Below are positions 52,467-62,983 of a DNA stretch of 64,000 nt, one piece after another. The stretch spans positions 1,736,001 to 1,800,000 of the forward strand of contig JABMLP010000010.1 in assembly GCA_013176395.1 (NCBI GenBank). Reading direction: 5' to 3'. The stretch comes from Venturia oleaginea (lineage: Eukaryota > Ascomycota > Dothideomycetes > Venturiales > Venturiaceae). A program made the translations under genes and the position numbers. The notes beneath the pieces are model-generated. The model saw nothing but the letters and a program-made list of their open reading frames with translations, had not been told where the DNA came from and did no database searches. Position 1 is the first letter of the stretch. Every line of letters begins with the position of its first letter.

Positions 52467-53927
52467 CTAGTCCTCCCAGTCCCATGGCCTGCTCTCTTTC
52501 GCTGTACTCGTGGTGGCCTCTTCTTGTTCCTCCACGATCACCAGCTTTCCAATCAACTGGAACAGCTCCGTCGCCTTCAACACCATATCAACCTTGACAC
52601 TTGGAGCACACTTCTGGAAACGATCAGGATGCCACCTTCTCGACTCCGATCTCAATGTCTCTTCCATAACATCAGAGGACTCATACCACTTCTTCAGAGC
52701 ATGCTCACAGAAACCAAGAATATTCTGGTTCTTTCGGCATTGTGTGCAGAACTTGATCGGCGGTGCTGGAAACTCATCCATAGTTTCTTTGTCAAGGAGG
52801 ATTTCGCAACTCATCTCGTACCAGTCGTTATACTTAACACGGGCTTCTTTGCTAGCTTTGGTGTTCGGTTTGACCTTGATGCCGGCATCAATCTTGGCGT
52901 ATCGTTTGCGTAGCTTGATGTAGCGGAAGCGTTCCTCTGGCCACGCACCCACATCCATCTCGGCAAGTTCTTGAGGCTCTTTGGCTGCTTTTCGTGCATT
53001 GTGCATGGCAGTCTCGCGCTTGTCAAACCAGGTGGAGATGTTGTCAAAGTCGCTCGTGATCTCTTCGGCATCGCGCTGGTATGGAGAGGACATTTTCTCA
53101 AACTTCTTTTTGCAGGGGTCTGATTCAGAATTTTCAATGAACTCTTCAAGATACTCTAGGAGTAGTTCTTCTTGCTCCCATTCTGGTATGCTGTTTGAAA
53201 GAAATTTGTCGTAAGATTTGAGGGCATTGAGGCTTGAGACATGTTCAGGGCGCCAACCTTGGCGAAGAGCTTCCTCGACTTGGTCTTTTCTGCTCGTGTC
53301 AATCTCGTTGTATTCTTGTTCACTCTCTTCACGGTCCAAATATGCCTCTGTTTGTGCGGCAGCTGCTCGATCATTGAGTTTGCTGGTAATCTGGTTCTTG
53401 ACCTGGAGCTTGCGCATGCGTTTGGTAAGTTTCGAAGGTTCGGTATTCTCTTCTTGTGGTGAAGAAACGGGTTCTGGAATTGCGTCAAGCCCTTGCTCTG
53501 CCCGCTGCTCCTCAACCTTGCGCTGGATGATCTTCGCGTGAAATCGAGAAAATCCCTGGCCGATCAGCACATCAGTTGAATACGACGGTGCCTTGATAAG
53601 ACTCTGCGTCTCGCCGTTGTCACTGGGAAATTCGATTGCTTCTGCGGTCTTGTTCCATTCCAAGAATTGTCTGACTTCTATGGCAGCGACGTGGTGATGG
53701 GTTTCGGTGAGCAATTCTGTCATGCTGGCTTTGCCAAAACGCTTCACATTTTCGAGCTTCTTCAGGTCATCCTTGGTCATGCGGAGAGAGACTGATTCAT
53801 CTTGAAGTTTCTTGACCTGGGCGATATGTGCATCAGGTTCCCTGAGCGAGTTATCCAGCTTCGCTTCCTCTTTTGCTGAGTCTCGCGCTGTCTTTCGAGA
53901 GGTCGGGAGTTTGATTTTCAGCGGCAT
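52467..53927 (-). CDS. J-like-domain protein with coiled coil, 486 aa
   Basis: The start MPLKIKLPTSRKTARDSAKE at 53927 is chosen because the sequence upstream is low complexity with a 10-bp repeat. The middle (about residues 180-340) is charged helix, likely coiled coil. At about 430-475, LRSESRRWHPDRFQKC followed by VLKATELFQLIGKLV matches a degenerate J domain of the type in NFKBIL1-related and fungal hypothetical proteins, with HPD intact. A Cys pair lies at CTQCRKN (about 395). HPD-containing J domains stimulate Hsp70, but no substrate can be named. It ends in SRPWDWED. Confidence 0.6.
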   Translation of the reverse strand: MPLKIKLPTSRKTARDSAKEEAKLDNSLREPDAHIAQVKKLQDESVSLRMTKDDLKKLENVKRFGKASMTELLTETHHHVAAIEVRQFLEWNKTAEAIEFPSDNGETQSLIKAPSYSTDVLIGQGFSRFHAKIIQRKVEEQRAEQGLDAIPEPVSSPQEENTEPSKLTKRMRKLQVKNQITSKLNDRAAAAQTEAYLDREESEQEYNEIDTSRKDQVEEALRQGWRPEHVSSLNALKSYDKFLSNSIPEWEQEELLLEYLEEFIENSESDPCKKKFEKMSSPYQRDAEEITSDFDNISTWFDKRETAMHNARKAAKEPQELAEMDVGAWPEERFRYIKLRKRYAKIDAGIKVKPNTKASKEARVKYNDWYEMSCEILLDKETMDEFPAPPIKFCTQCRKNQNILGFCEHALKKWYESSDVMEETLRSESRRWHPDRFQKCAPSVKVDMVLKATELFQLIGKLVIVEEQEEATTSTAKESRPWDWED

Positions 53928-55008
53928 GATTGAGTGAGAATGTTGACATCTAAGATGGTGTTTGTAGAATGTGGGTGCTTTTGGAGAATGAAGGAAAAGG
54001 TGGCTGACTTGTCTTTGTTGTGTGAGAACTGTTGTCAGAGGTAGAAAGGAGACTTTGCAAGTCGATAACCGCTGAAGGTTGTTTTGCAGTGTTGGTGAGC
54101 TCTTGGCCACGTCTTTTCGTGAGTCATGAATACGTTGAAACAGGTTGCTAGAACATCTACATGCGTTGTTCCTGCCGTGACGGAGCTTGCAGGCCAATTG
54201 ACGCGCTTTACGCGTGCTACATTCCTTGCCTTGGGAAGAGGGAGTATAGGAAGAGGGAGTGTAGGAAGAGGGAGTATAGGAAGGAAAGAATAGGTATCCA
54301 GATTGGAGATAAACTGACAACCATTCCCCATTCGGAAGTTTTGCGACCACGTGACATGTGACTTCTCAGCGGATCAGTCCCGTTCCAATATGCCGTGATG
54401 AAATCCAATAAAGATCATGGTCATGTAACGACGTTGTATCGTTGAGAGTCGTGGTTGAGATATTGGTCAAGGTCTAGAAGTGCCTCTACGTCATGGACTC
54501 AGATGTCTTCACATGGAAGCCAAGGGGAGAGCAGGCTTTGTAATAGCATGGTAGAATCCTCAGCTTGGAATTTCAGATGGGTTTCGCTACCTTTCGGCCG
54601 AGTTGATTCCCATTGACTGGCACATCTCAATGTTGAATCGAGAAACTTTAGCCCGAGACCAAGTTTCATGATAGCATGGATAACAGATTGAAAAATTGGA
54701 ACTTGGCCCAAGAGCCCCACCAAGCACAGGCGAATTCGGCAGATACGCAAAGCATCGTGGAATACTTTAGGTGCCGCCGTAGTTCTCCCCTAGCTTGCCC
54801 GCTGCATAACGTTCTTGACTTGTCACCATTTCCGTCATCCAGACTTCTATAAGTATAGCTCTGCGTGCGATTTGATCTGATCTGATCTTACTTACCCTGC
54901 ATCACCCTCTTACTCTCTACCTTATCACTACAGCCAAGCGCCACAATACAGCCATCAAGTACCGAAGAACATCGTCCCGTACATAGAACTCTTCACCCAT
55001 CGCCCACC
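53928..55008. other. No gene; 10-bp repeats and promoter of the lactonase gene
   Basis: GGAAGAGGGAGTATA-type units occur four times at 54232-54288. At 54847-54857, CTATAAGTATAG is a TATA-like site about 155 bp before the lactonase ATG, followed by GATCTGATCTGATCTTACT. No coding region is supported at 54361-54840. Confidence 0.5.
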
Positions 55009-55800
55009 ATGCCGAAACCAGCAAACCTCTTCACGTTCGACAAGCTAGAAACTCTCGAAAAGAATCTCCGCTCCTATATCATCGATGCTCAAAACCAGAG
55101 TCTTGAGCGACACGACATCTTCCGCGTCGCCGTATCAGGCGGTTCCCTCCCAAAAGTCCTCAGCAAAGCCATACTGGCTGAACCGTCTGGTCCAAAAGAT
55201 ACCCCACAATTCTCCAAATGGGAGATATTTTACGCCGACGAGCGCTGCGTGCCCCTCGATCACGAAGACTCGAACCACAGACTCGTCAAGGAGGAACTTC
55301 TGGACAAAATCGACGAGGCGAAGTACGGAAAGCCAACTGTGTTTCCCATTGACACAAAGTACCTGGATGACGTACAGGAAATGGCAGATCAATACGAGCA
55401 AACCCTCGTCAAAAGCTTCGCTGCTCGCGACAGCGTCAGAATTCCCATGTTCGACCTTATACTTCTAGGATGCGGACCGGATGGACACACTTGCTCTCTA
55501 TTCCCTGGATCACCTCTTCTTCGTGAGACAGAAGCCTGGGTTTTGCCCATCTTCGATTCACCTAAGCCGCCACCAAAGAGAATCACCCTCAGTTTGCCAG
55601 TGGCAAGCCATGGAATCAAGATCGGATTTGTGGCTACTGGTGCTGGAAAGAAGGATATCATGCGGCAGATATTTGATGTGGAAGAGTCACAATTGCCTTG
55701 CGCGCTCATCAATCAATTTGGACAAGAAAGAGTCAGTTGGTTCACAGATTCGGCTGCAACGGAGGGCGTCGCTTTCCCAGCCCGAAGAGGAAGCTTGTAG
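55009..55800 (+). CDS. 6-phosphogluconolactonase
   Basis: The protein has 263 residues, the usual length for the fungal enzyme. It hydrolyses 6-phosphogluconolactone to 6-phosphogluconate, the second step of the oxidative pentose-phosphate pathway, in the cytosol. Motifs are all present: VAVSGGSLPK (phosphate-binding loop, about 45), FYADERCVPLDHEDSNHRL (about 79-97), LILLGCGPDGHTCSLFPGS (about 152-170, with the catalytic His in DGHTCSLFP) and KPPPKRITLSLP (about 188). The start MPKPANLFTF matches the family N-terminus. It is intronless. It is the best identified housekeeping gene of the window. Yeast relatives are SOL3/SOL4. Confidence 0.95.
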   Translation: MPKPANLFTFDKLETLEKNLRSYIIDAQNQSLERHDIFRVAVSGGSLPKVLSKAILAEPSGPKDTPQFSKWEIFYADERCVPLDHEDSNHRLVKEELLDKIDEAKYGKPTVFPIDTKYLDDVQEMADQYEQTLVKSFAARDSVRIPMFDLILLGCGPDGHTCSLFPGSPLLRETEAWVLPIFDSPKPPPKRITLSLPVASHGIKIGFVATGAGKKDIMRQIFDVEESQLPCALINQFGQERVSWFTDSAATEGVAFPARRGSL

Positions 55801-56505
55801 CGATTGATTTATTCGAGGCTATTTGATCCGACAGGGAGTTATGAGGTGTCCTTTGGGAGAAACGATTTTACAGCGTGGTCTAGATTTGGGAATGGTAGAC
55901 TAAGAAGAAGACAGCAGATTTGCTTGTCAGTCAGATTTCGCGATCTCCGTTCTGGTTGCCTCTAATGAAGCTCTTGGATTAACCAGCACCTTGTTGACGG
56001 CGATGCGAGTATATTATCTAGTATGAAATACCTATAGAATTCATGAAACCTTTCTATCCATATCTACGTTCGACAGCTGAAGCAGGGACCTTCTGGAATG
56101 CAATCCACGAGTTTTAGCAATGCGCGATGGTCATGAATCTCTGCCAACGTTGGAAGAAATGTTTCCGCGAAGGCTGGATATGTTACTCAGCCGAGACGGC
56201 ATATATTTCTATAACAGGCATAAAGTTGGGAAGTCATATAGGCCTTATGCCTTGTGATTTCCAACACACCTGCATCTGAATCCGAGCTACTGTAAGTGAT
56301 AAGGGGGACCAACAACAGACCGCAACTCCGACAACAAACACCTTCTTTTCTGCAGCTACAACCCGCCAACGAGATCACTCGATTGTTTCAATTGACTGAT
56401 GGATCTTGGAAGTATAAACAAAATCGTTTAGCCAAAAAAAAACAAATACGTGTGCGATACAAAAACTATCGATTCTACAGCCCGGACCTCGCAGGTGACC
56501 CCAAA
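55801..56505. other. No gene recognised
   Basis: This is the 3' region of the lactonase gene and the 5' region of the next gene. The next frame is open from 56296 but without family resemblance before the chosen ATG. Confidence 0.4.
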
Positions 56506-58095
56506 ATGGCCGACTACCCCAAATCCCCCGTCAAGTCCAAATTGCAAGCGCCTGCCAGCTACTCTGGAATTCCCAGGCAAGATGGAAACAAACGGAGAAG
56601 CATGTTGCTTCCTCCCGGGACAATGGTCGCGGCAACGCAACGAACGACTCGGTCTTCGATAGCTGCGCCTAAACAGAGACCCGTAACCACGAGTTTGGAC
56701 TTGCTGAACCTGGCTGATCTGAGAGCTCAATATGCAGAAGATGAGGAGGGACAAGCCTCGCCGGATAGCGCTTCGACAACCTCACAGGAGAAGGACGATG
56801 CGAGAGCAGCGGCACATGCGAGATTGACGGGCGTAGGGGAAAGCAAAATACAATTAATAGCGAAACCAAAGACGGGAATTGCACGAACACAGTCTTTAAG
56901 GAAACCTGGAACAGCAGGGGAGAGACCACAGAGTATGCTCCCGCCATCGAGAAGTCAAGCAGCCAGTACGACACGCACTTCAAGGCCATTGTCAACCCTG
57001 GTGGAAACGAAGAAACCAAGAGCTGCAAGGCCGGTATCTTCTGCTTCTGCGGGCTCTACAAAGTCACCTACGGATTCAGTTGCGGCGCGTACCAAATTAC
57101 CCCCTCCAACGAACGGCCCAGGTCTTCGAAGGGCCCAAACAAGCACAACAAGACACACGCGTGCGCTCAACACTTTGCCACCTGCTCCAGCCGCACCCGC
57201 TCCGGCCGCACAAGGAGTCAACAGCGGTCTCCCACGTCTAGGACTAAGCCGACGTCCAACGCTCGAATCCAACACCGCGTTAGGCCCAAAGCCTGCCTTC
57301 AATACTCTGCAACAACATTATTCACCGCAAAAGACTCGTGGACCGAAACCCGCAAGCGCAAGCTTGATACACTCCCAGCCTTCCTCCGCGGAGTCCTCCC
57401 TACCACTCGAAACCCAACTCCTTCAAGCCCGACTACTGCAACTAAGCATCCTCCACCGCGAAGCCGTCCCAGCATTACATTCATGGGAAATATCTGCCCG
57501 CTCGAAATTAGGCCAAAAATTCAAAGCTGTGGCACGACAATGCCAATTTGTACAAGAGAAGGAATTACAAGTCCGACGAGACGCCAACGTATCGGCATTG
57601 AAGGAATGGTGTGCTGGTGATTCAGGTTTATTGGCAGAATATACACAAGTCCTCTCCAACGTCATAGCAGAAGCAACACAACTCCTCGAACCCGGCGGAC
57701 GCGTTGAGGAAGTTATTGGTGTCTTCAGCGATTGGCTTGGTCTCGTCCAGGGAATATGGGATCTCCGCGAGGAGAATCGTGGATCGAATAGTATAGGCAG
57801 TGAATTCGATTTCATCGATGGTTTAGGGGAGACTTGGGAAGCGGAGGCGGCGGGACTGGGCAGGAGGTTAGGCGGTTTGGGGAGGATGGTGGAGGGATTG
57901 GATATGCCGAGGAAGGAATCTAGTCTTTGGGATTTGATGTCTTTGGTTAAGTTGTTGATTGAGGGGGCTGTGGATGAGTTGGCGGTTGTTGGGAAGGTAC
58001 AGCGGGAAGTTGTGGAGAGAGAGAAGAGGTGGGTTGATGAGAGGATCAAGGGGATGGAGGCGGATATTGAGAGTGTGCTTGTTGGGGTTTGGTGA
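56506..58095 (+). CDS. Low-complexity, C-terminally helical protein, 529 aa
   Basis: ATG 56506 (MADYPKSPVKSKLQAP) is preferred because the upstream open frame is unlike protein. Residues 1-300 are basic, Ser/Thr/Pro-rich and probably disordered (TTRSSIAAPKQRP, APAAPAPAAQG). From about 310 an ordered helical region begins: LLQARLLQLSILHREAVPAL, LQVRRDANVSALKEW, EYTQVLSNVIAEATQLLEPGG and EVIGVFSDWLGLVQGIW. Such a disordered basic N-terminus plus C-terminal coiled coil is seen in fungal cytoskeleton- or spindle-associated proteins, but I cannot assign a named family. The GC-poor, GT-rich 3' end changes codon bias strongly after 57840. Confidence 0.65.
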   Translation: MADYPKSPVKSKLQAPASYSGIPRQDGNKRRSMLLPPGTMVAATQRTTRSSIAAPKQRPVTTSLDLLNLADLRAQYAEDEEGQASPDSASTTSQEKDDARAAAHARLTGVGESKIQLIAKPKTGIARTQSLRKPGTAGERPQSMLPPSRSQAASTTRTSRPLSTLVETKKPRAARPVSSASAGSTKSPTDSVAARTKLPPPTNGPGLRRAQTSTTRHTRALNTLPPAPAAPAPAAQGVNSGLPRLGLSRRPTLESNTALGPKPAFNTLQQHYSPQKTRGPKPASASLIHSQPSSAESSLPLETQLLQARLLQLSILHREAVPALHSWEISARSKLGQKFKAVARQCQFVQEKELQVRRDANVSALKEWCAGDSGLLAEYTQVLSNVIAEATQLLEPGGRVEEVIGVFSDWLGLVQGIWDLREENRGSNSIGSEFDFIDGLGETWEAEAAGLGRRLGGLGRMVEGLDMPRKESSLWDLMSLVKLLIEGAVDELAVVGKVQREVVEREKRWVDERIKGMEADIESVLVGVW

Positions 58096-59202
58096 AGGAG
58101 CTTTTTGGATGATTACGACTTATGACAACGTACGTATCCACGATTTTGATATTCTTTATTTGCACTCGCCCGCATTCGATTTATTTCGACTCTCTCGATG
58201 CGAGGGACAAACTTAAGCCAACGGTGTGTTTGGTTTCTAATGGCCACCGTTCAGCTCTCTGACTTGACATCAACATCAGCATCAACAATCTTCACCCTTC
58301 TCACTCTCACTTACACTCGAGTTTATAATACTTCGCCTCCTTACTTACCCATTCATCGCACATGAGATGGAACTTCCCGTCCTCTTCCATCCAGATTGCT
58401 TCCTCTCCGATATGAAGCGTCTTTCTGGCACCATTCCTACGCCGTTGCATTCTAGCTAGGCACGGCTTATATTTACACCCAAGCATCCACCGCTTTATCT
58501 TGGGTTGTCTTTTAGTTATTTTGAGCCAAGGAGACGGGGGTTTTATGTTTTTCGTGGGGAGGGATGGGGAGGTGGGATGAGGTTTGTGAGCGAGAGGGGA
58601 AGGGGGGTGGTGCGATGGTAGGTACGTTTGTGCTCTTCCAATTCAGATCTTATTTGGGATTTATGAAGGTCAAGGAATTGAAGCGTTTTCCGTTCTGATT
58701 TCGACGATGATGATGGCGTTCTGGCATGGGTGTGGCATTTTGATGCCGGGAAATCGGTTAGGTATGTCGATGTTTGGAATCGGAAAATTTGGAATGGAAC
58801 ATGGAGTAGCTCTACGTATCTTACATATGGTACTCCGGCAGGAACCGGGAGCTCCGTCGCCCATGGAGTTAGAATCTAACCAGTCCAGCTCCAACCAAGA
58901 TAAACGCTCGTTTGTCCAAAGAGGACAGAAGAAGAAAACAGTCCACTTCCTGATCTGGAACCTCGACCGTGTCGCCTCCGCCCCCACTCAACTCTCCGCC
59001 AATATCCAGAGTAGGTCTACCAATTACGGGGGCGCCCGGTAATCCTCGTATTCCAGGACTATACCACCCTAGAAGAGCCGAAAAGTGGTGTCTCTCCACC
59101 CCACTTTTTACTCGCAACATCAATGTCGGCTTCTTCGCTTCCGTTGTGCTGAAAGATTACGTGGCAGCTATTTTGATCACTCCTCGCGCAAATTCAGAAT
59201 AG
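58096..59202. other. No gene recognised
   Basis: G-rich sequence (GGGGAGGGATGGGGAGG) lies at 58551-58575 and 58597-58612. Open frames at 58670-59123 overlap on both strands without family resemblance. Confidence 0.35.
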
Positions 59203-59589
59203 TCTCTCGACCTCGGAAAGGAGATCAAGAAGATAGGCAAGCGAGTAGAGCGCGGATCCGGCAACGTTGTTTCGGTCGAATTCGCAGTTTTGTACCATTG
59301 GCACGCAGCCTTGAGCGCAGCCGACGACAAGTGGATGGCGGATATAATTCACCACAATTTCCCAAAACTCAAGTCACTGGGTGATGTGACGCTAGAACAA
59401 TTTGGGAACATGATGAAGTCACATAGTCATAAACTCATAGCCACACCTCCAAAATCATGGACCTTTGGTAGGATTGAGAGTGCCAGGCAGATGGCAGGTT
59501 CAAAGATAATGATCTTACGAAAATCAATCAAAGATTGTATTGAGGAGCCCGCACACGCTTTCCGACCACACGGGACTCCACCAGCCTGA
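59203..59589 (+). pseudogene. Fragment of a Ppo-type fatty-acid dioxygenase (haem peroxidase)
   Basis: The frame reads LDLGKEIKKIGKRVERGSGN then VSVEFAVLYHWHAALSAADD, VTLEQFGNMMKSHSHKL and IEDC-like KSIKDCIEE. This is the proximal-His region of the psi-factor-producing oxygenases (Ppo; linoleate diol synthase type), where F-x-x-L-Y-R/H-W-H carries the haem ligand. It would correspond to about 125 residues of a protein of about 1000. No start, no upstream peroxidase part and no downstream P450 part are found. It ends at TGA after HGTPPA. A gene relic. Confidence 0.75.
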
Positions 59590-59608
59590 AGATTGTGGAG
59601 GTGATAAG

Positions 59609-60040
59609 CTAGCTGCAAGCTAGGAATGTGTTCAATATCTGCACACTCAACGAGTGAGTTTCGATCCGGCCAGTCGTCGGCCCACCATTATTAACTCTCT
59701 GCCTAGATTTCGCGCTTACCTCAAATTGGTTCGATGAGATGTAGACAAGCTTGACGTCTTCGGTACATGGGTTAGTGTAGCCCGCGGCTGGAGTGGAATA
59801 TATGCCGAAATCAATAGAGGTCGGCGCGGAGGAAGCACCAGGAGCGGATACAACAGGCTTGCGGGCCGATGTAGTAGGCGCAGCGAAGATAGAAGCGTTC
59901 GTAGATGGGTAGATCGCAACAACTGATGTGACTCCGACAATCGAAGTGGCGGTTGGAAGCCTGCCGGTACTCGAAGCAGGAAGTTTTCCATTACCGCCAG
60001 CTGCTAGCTTGAGGAAAGCAACAAAGGCAGGCTTGGACGA
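59609..60040 (-). other. Ala/Ser/Thr-rich open frame, uncertain
   Basis: The minus frame encodes a low-complexity stretch (GKLPASSTGRLPTATSIVG, ASIFAAPTTSARKPVVS) resembling linkers of secreted fungal proteins, then GYTNPCTEDVKLVYISS. No start or domain can be assigned, and the upstream side runs into transposon sequence. Confidence 0.25.
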
Positions 60041-60064
60041 TTGAGGTGGGTAGAGTGCGGCAAA

Positions 60065-60259
60065 CTGAACGCCAATACCCTGAGGGACTATATTGAAAAT
60101 AAGTGGGGTGATAAACAGCTTTCTTATAACCAGCTTCGGATAGCAGTGAAGGAGGCATGGGAGGCAACAACAGAACTGCAACTCCAAGATTTTGTAGCTA
60201 GTATGAGTACACGATGTCAAGATGTAATCAATGCCCAGGGTGGGCATAAGAAGTGGTAG
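60065..60259 (+). pseudogene. Tc1-type transposase, C-terminal remnant
   Basis: The frame ANTLRDYIENKWGDKQLSYN, LRIAVKEAWEA and RCQDVINAQGGHKKW is the C-terminal tail of a Tc1-like transposase. The catalytic part is missing. It is related to the tail of the neighbouring element but clearly different. Confidence 0.75.
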
Positions 60260-60328
60260 CTTAAGTAATACATCATTATATGTTATATACAAGACCCTTG
60301 GCCGGTGGCCTACTACGTTGCCGGCCTA

Positions 60329-61669
60329 TTAGTTGTTAGCTCCACGCTGATACAGTGATGTGAGGTCTCAATTTATCGGTATCTCCACCAAGATCTCAGC
60401 CATTTTTGGTGTTTTAATACATTTATAAGCAGAATCTGATTGGCTGTATATATTACTACTTTGTATAGCCTCCTCTGGCCTCTATAACGTCTTGACATCT
60501 CTGCGGCATAGTTTCAAGCAGTTCTATCAGTTTTTCTGGTGTAACAGCTTCCCAGGCTTTCTTTACCACCTTTCTTAGCTCATCATAAGAGAAAATCTTG
60601 TTGACTCCGTACATAGCTTCAATCCAGTCCTTCATCCAATTCCGTATATCCTCAATTGGGTTGAGAACTGGCGAAAAGGGGGGCCAGAAAATCATCCGAA
60701 TACGTCTCTCGAGAATCTCCGTTTGAGCTACCTTTCCTGCATGCCCAGGAGCATTACCTTGCATCAGAGACAGCTCAGGGTTCATGCGTAACCAGCCGTG
60801 TCTTAGGAGTATAATTCCCTCTGCGTAAGACTTCTGATTAATACTCCCCCATTCCTTCTCCCAGAATAGGCAAGGGCCTTTGCCAGAAAGCCCTGAAAAA
60901 CAGCCCCAAAACATCCATCCTGTACGTCTCTGATGCTTCTCAAGTACGCAGTCAGGGTGGAGTTCTTCTCCCGGTGTCCTTGTAACCCACTGCCTTTAAT
61001 GTCTTCCTCCTGTCACCCAGGTTTCGTCGCTCCAAAGAATGTATAGCCAGTCCTGGAGAGTCCAATTGCGGTGTTCTTCAGCCCAGGCAAGACGCAGATC
61101 CCTATTCTTTTGCGAGAGAGGAGGTTTTTGGCGTGCGATATAGCGTCGGTAGCCCCTTTTTGCGACTGCTTTTCGGATGATGTCTCCGGTGATATTGAAG
61201 TGGGAGAATGGGCCATTTGCGAGGGCTGGGAAGGAGGTAAGCCGTGTAGCTTTTGACTTACAAATATACGCAATTATCTCGTTAATCTGCTCCTCTGTAA
61301 GGTGGATTTTTGGGCCTACTTTCCCGCTTTCCTGTGGTGTAGGACGGCCAGATGTACAAGCGTAAGAGATCTGGCGGATTGAGATATCGATAGGGGGTCC
61401 TTCCTAAGGTAATGATCTCGAATCTGTTGGTGTTTGAGCCTGCTTCATGAAGAGTAACAATTCCAAGGCGGAGATCTCGAGATAGCTCTTGGCGGCAGCG
61501 ATATGAGGAGGTGGTGGTGGTAGTAAAAATACCAGATTCTTGAGATAATTGAGACATTGCGATAACCGCACGAGAGAGAGAGAGCCTACTGAATACGTGT
61601 AATATACACGAGATATACAGACCGGTGGTTTCAAGTACATTGATGCATTGGCCACGAGCTAACAACTAA
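60329..61669 (-). mobile_element. Tc1/mariner element with 14-bp TIRs, inactive
   Basis: TTAGTTGTTAGCTC (60329-60342) is the complement of 61656-61669, and TA flanks both ends (60327-60328 and 61670-61671), as expected for TA target duplication. Element size is 1341 bp. The transposase inside is broken (listed separately). Confidence 0.85.
60456..61585 (-). pseudogene. Transposase of the 60.3-kb Tc1/mariner element
   Basis: N-terminal DNA-binding sequence (LRLGIVTLHEAG) lies near 61490-61450. The catalytic region begins LRLAWAEEHRNWTLQDW and LWSDETWVTGG (first Asp), is stopped by TAA near 60997, and continues in frame: RTGWMFWGCFSGLSGKGP. The second catalytic position reads MQGNAPGH where MQDNAPGH is expected, and the third block reads SPVLNPIED instead of SPDLNPIE. 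The spacing to Glu is still 34. The end is RCQDVIEARGGYTKW. Frame changes also separate the N-terminal part. Clearly dead. Confidence 0.85.
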
Positions 61670-61818
61670 TAGCCATGTAACCATAGTAAGCCACCATACT
61701 AAAAATATATCGGCCGGCTACTTAAACCCTCACCAATACTTTCTCTTCTATCTCCGCTTCAAAACATCAAAACTCTCAATTTTGAAACTCTCATATCCCC
61801 CCTTATAAAACTCTCAAA

Positions 61819-62145
61819 ATGCAGCTCAAAATCTTCCTCGCGGTTGTCCTCTCTGGCACTGCTGTTCTTGCCTCCCCTTCGCCTCAAGGAAAACCGGGTT
61901 GTATCGACCCAGGTTGTCCTGGCTCCAGTTATGCCGGGTACCCATGCTGTGGTAACACTGCTTTCAAAGCCGATGGAGCTGTATGTATCCCATCAATTCC
62001 ATAATCCATCGTTTGGAAGGAATCCAGATTATGGCGAAGTCTCCAGCTTATCATGATCTCGATTGTGCTAACAATGTCTTTGCAGGGCTGCTGTCCTTAT
62101 GCAAAACAGACTGGCAATAAAAAGAATCCCTTATCCGAGTTTTAA
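61819..62145 (+). CDS. Small secreted cysteine-containing protein, two exons, 73 aa
   Basis: Exons are 61819-61980 and 62086-62145. The 105-nt intron has a GTATGT donor, GCTAAC branch site and TTGCAG acceptor. The spliced frame is 74 codons. The signal peptide is MQLKIFLAVVLSGTAVLASP with cleavage probably after ALAS. The mature part is about 54 residues with six Cys (GCIDPGCPG, PCCGN, GCCPY). Size and cysteine content are those of effector-like or antimicrobial small secreted proteins; that is a class label, not a function. A TATA-like TTATAAAA lies 14-21 bp before the ATG. Confidence 0.7.
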
Positions 62146-62983
62146 ACCCTAAACCCTGGTCGAGGAGAAAAGTGGGCACGAAGCGCAACGGACGCGCTTT
62201 CGCGAGCAGTACGGTCCGATTCTGGGTACGCGAGCTAATGCTAAGCTAAAGGGCTGCCAAAAAAAGGTACACCACATAATGGAAGTGGAACTCTGTTGAA
62301 CGTGCTCGCTCAGCTTCTGGGGAAATCGAATGGTCGAATTCGCTACTCTTCTGGTGCACACATTTCAGATATAAAGGTTGAATTGAAATTACATCCGTTT
62401 TTTTGAGACGAGTGTAACTCTTGTGATCGTCCTTGGGCCGGGTGAACATGAGCCTATTGTCGTTATGAGGTGACTTACCGCGCAGAGACGAGCCAAGTGT
62501 CGTCGCGGTTGTTTTTGATAGAGCGAAGAGAAGCTGGAGTGAGCTATGCATCTGCAAAGTGTTGTAAACTGTCCAAACTCGCTTTTTGGTGGTAACGAGA
62601 GAGTGGAAAGTGAGGATGAAGCCGGGTGGGGGGTTTAGTGCATGCTGGCAGTGTGGCGGGGATATGAATGCCATCGATCAGACTCTTCCCGCCAAGCACG
62701 AGCCGAAAGATGTGTTTTTGCAACTTGGTGGGGTAAAAGGGAGCGGAAGAAGGGTGGAGGTGGAGGATATTGCGGTTGAAGATGGGGTGTGAGAGCAGAG
62801 AAGAGAGGGGAAATGGGAGACGGCGTTAATGTTAGCTGTATTACCGAACAGGAAGACAATTTTATCAGAATGCATATCCAGTCCACAAGGTCATCTTTAG
62901 CAGTTTTATCGCGAGCTATTGGAGCTCGTACGATGATGCTCAAACACTGAGGTCATGTTTGCAAGCGTTTATTGTGCATTTCT
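62146..62983. other. No gene recognised
   Basis: Overlapping open frames on both strands lack family resemblance. TAAACCCTAAACCC at 62143-62156 is only two telomere-like units. Confidence 0.4.

Noticed and set aside
59609..60292. Single 227-codon secreted protein on the minus strand
   Set aside because: Its first third is the complement of a Tc1 transposase tail, so the long frame is a chance fusion.
62143..62156. TAAACCCTAAACCC as a telomere-like repeat
   Set aside because: Only two units, of the AAACCCT type rather than the TTAGGG usual in ascomycetes, and they overlap the end of a coding exon.
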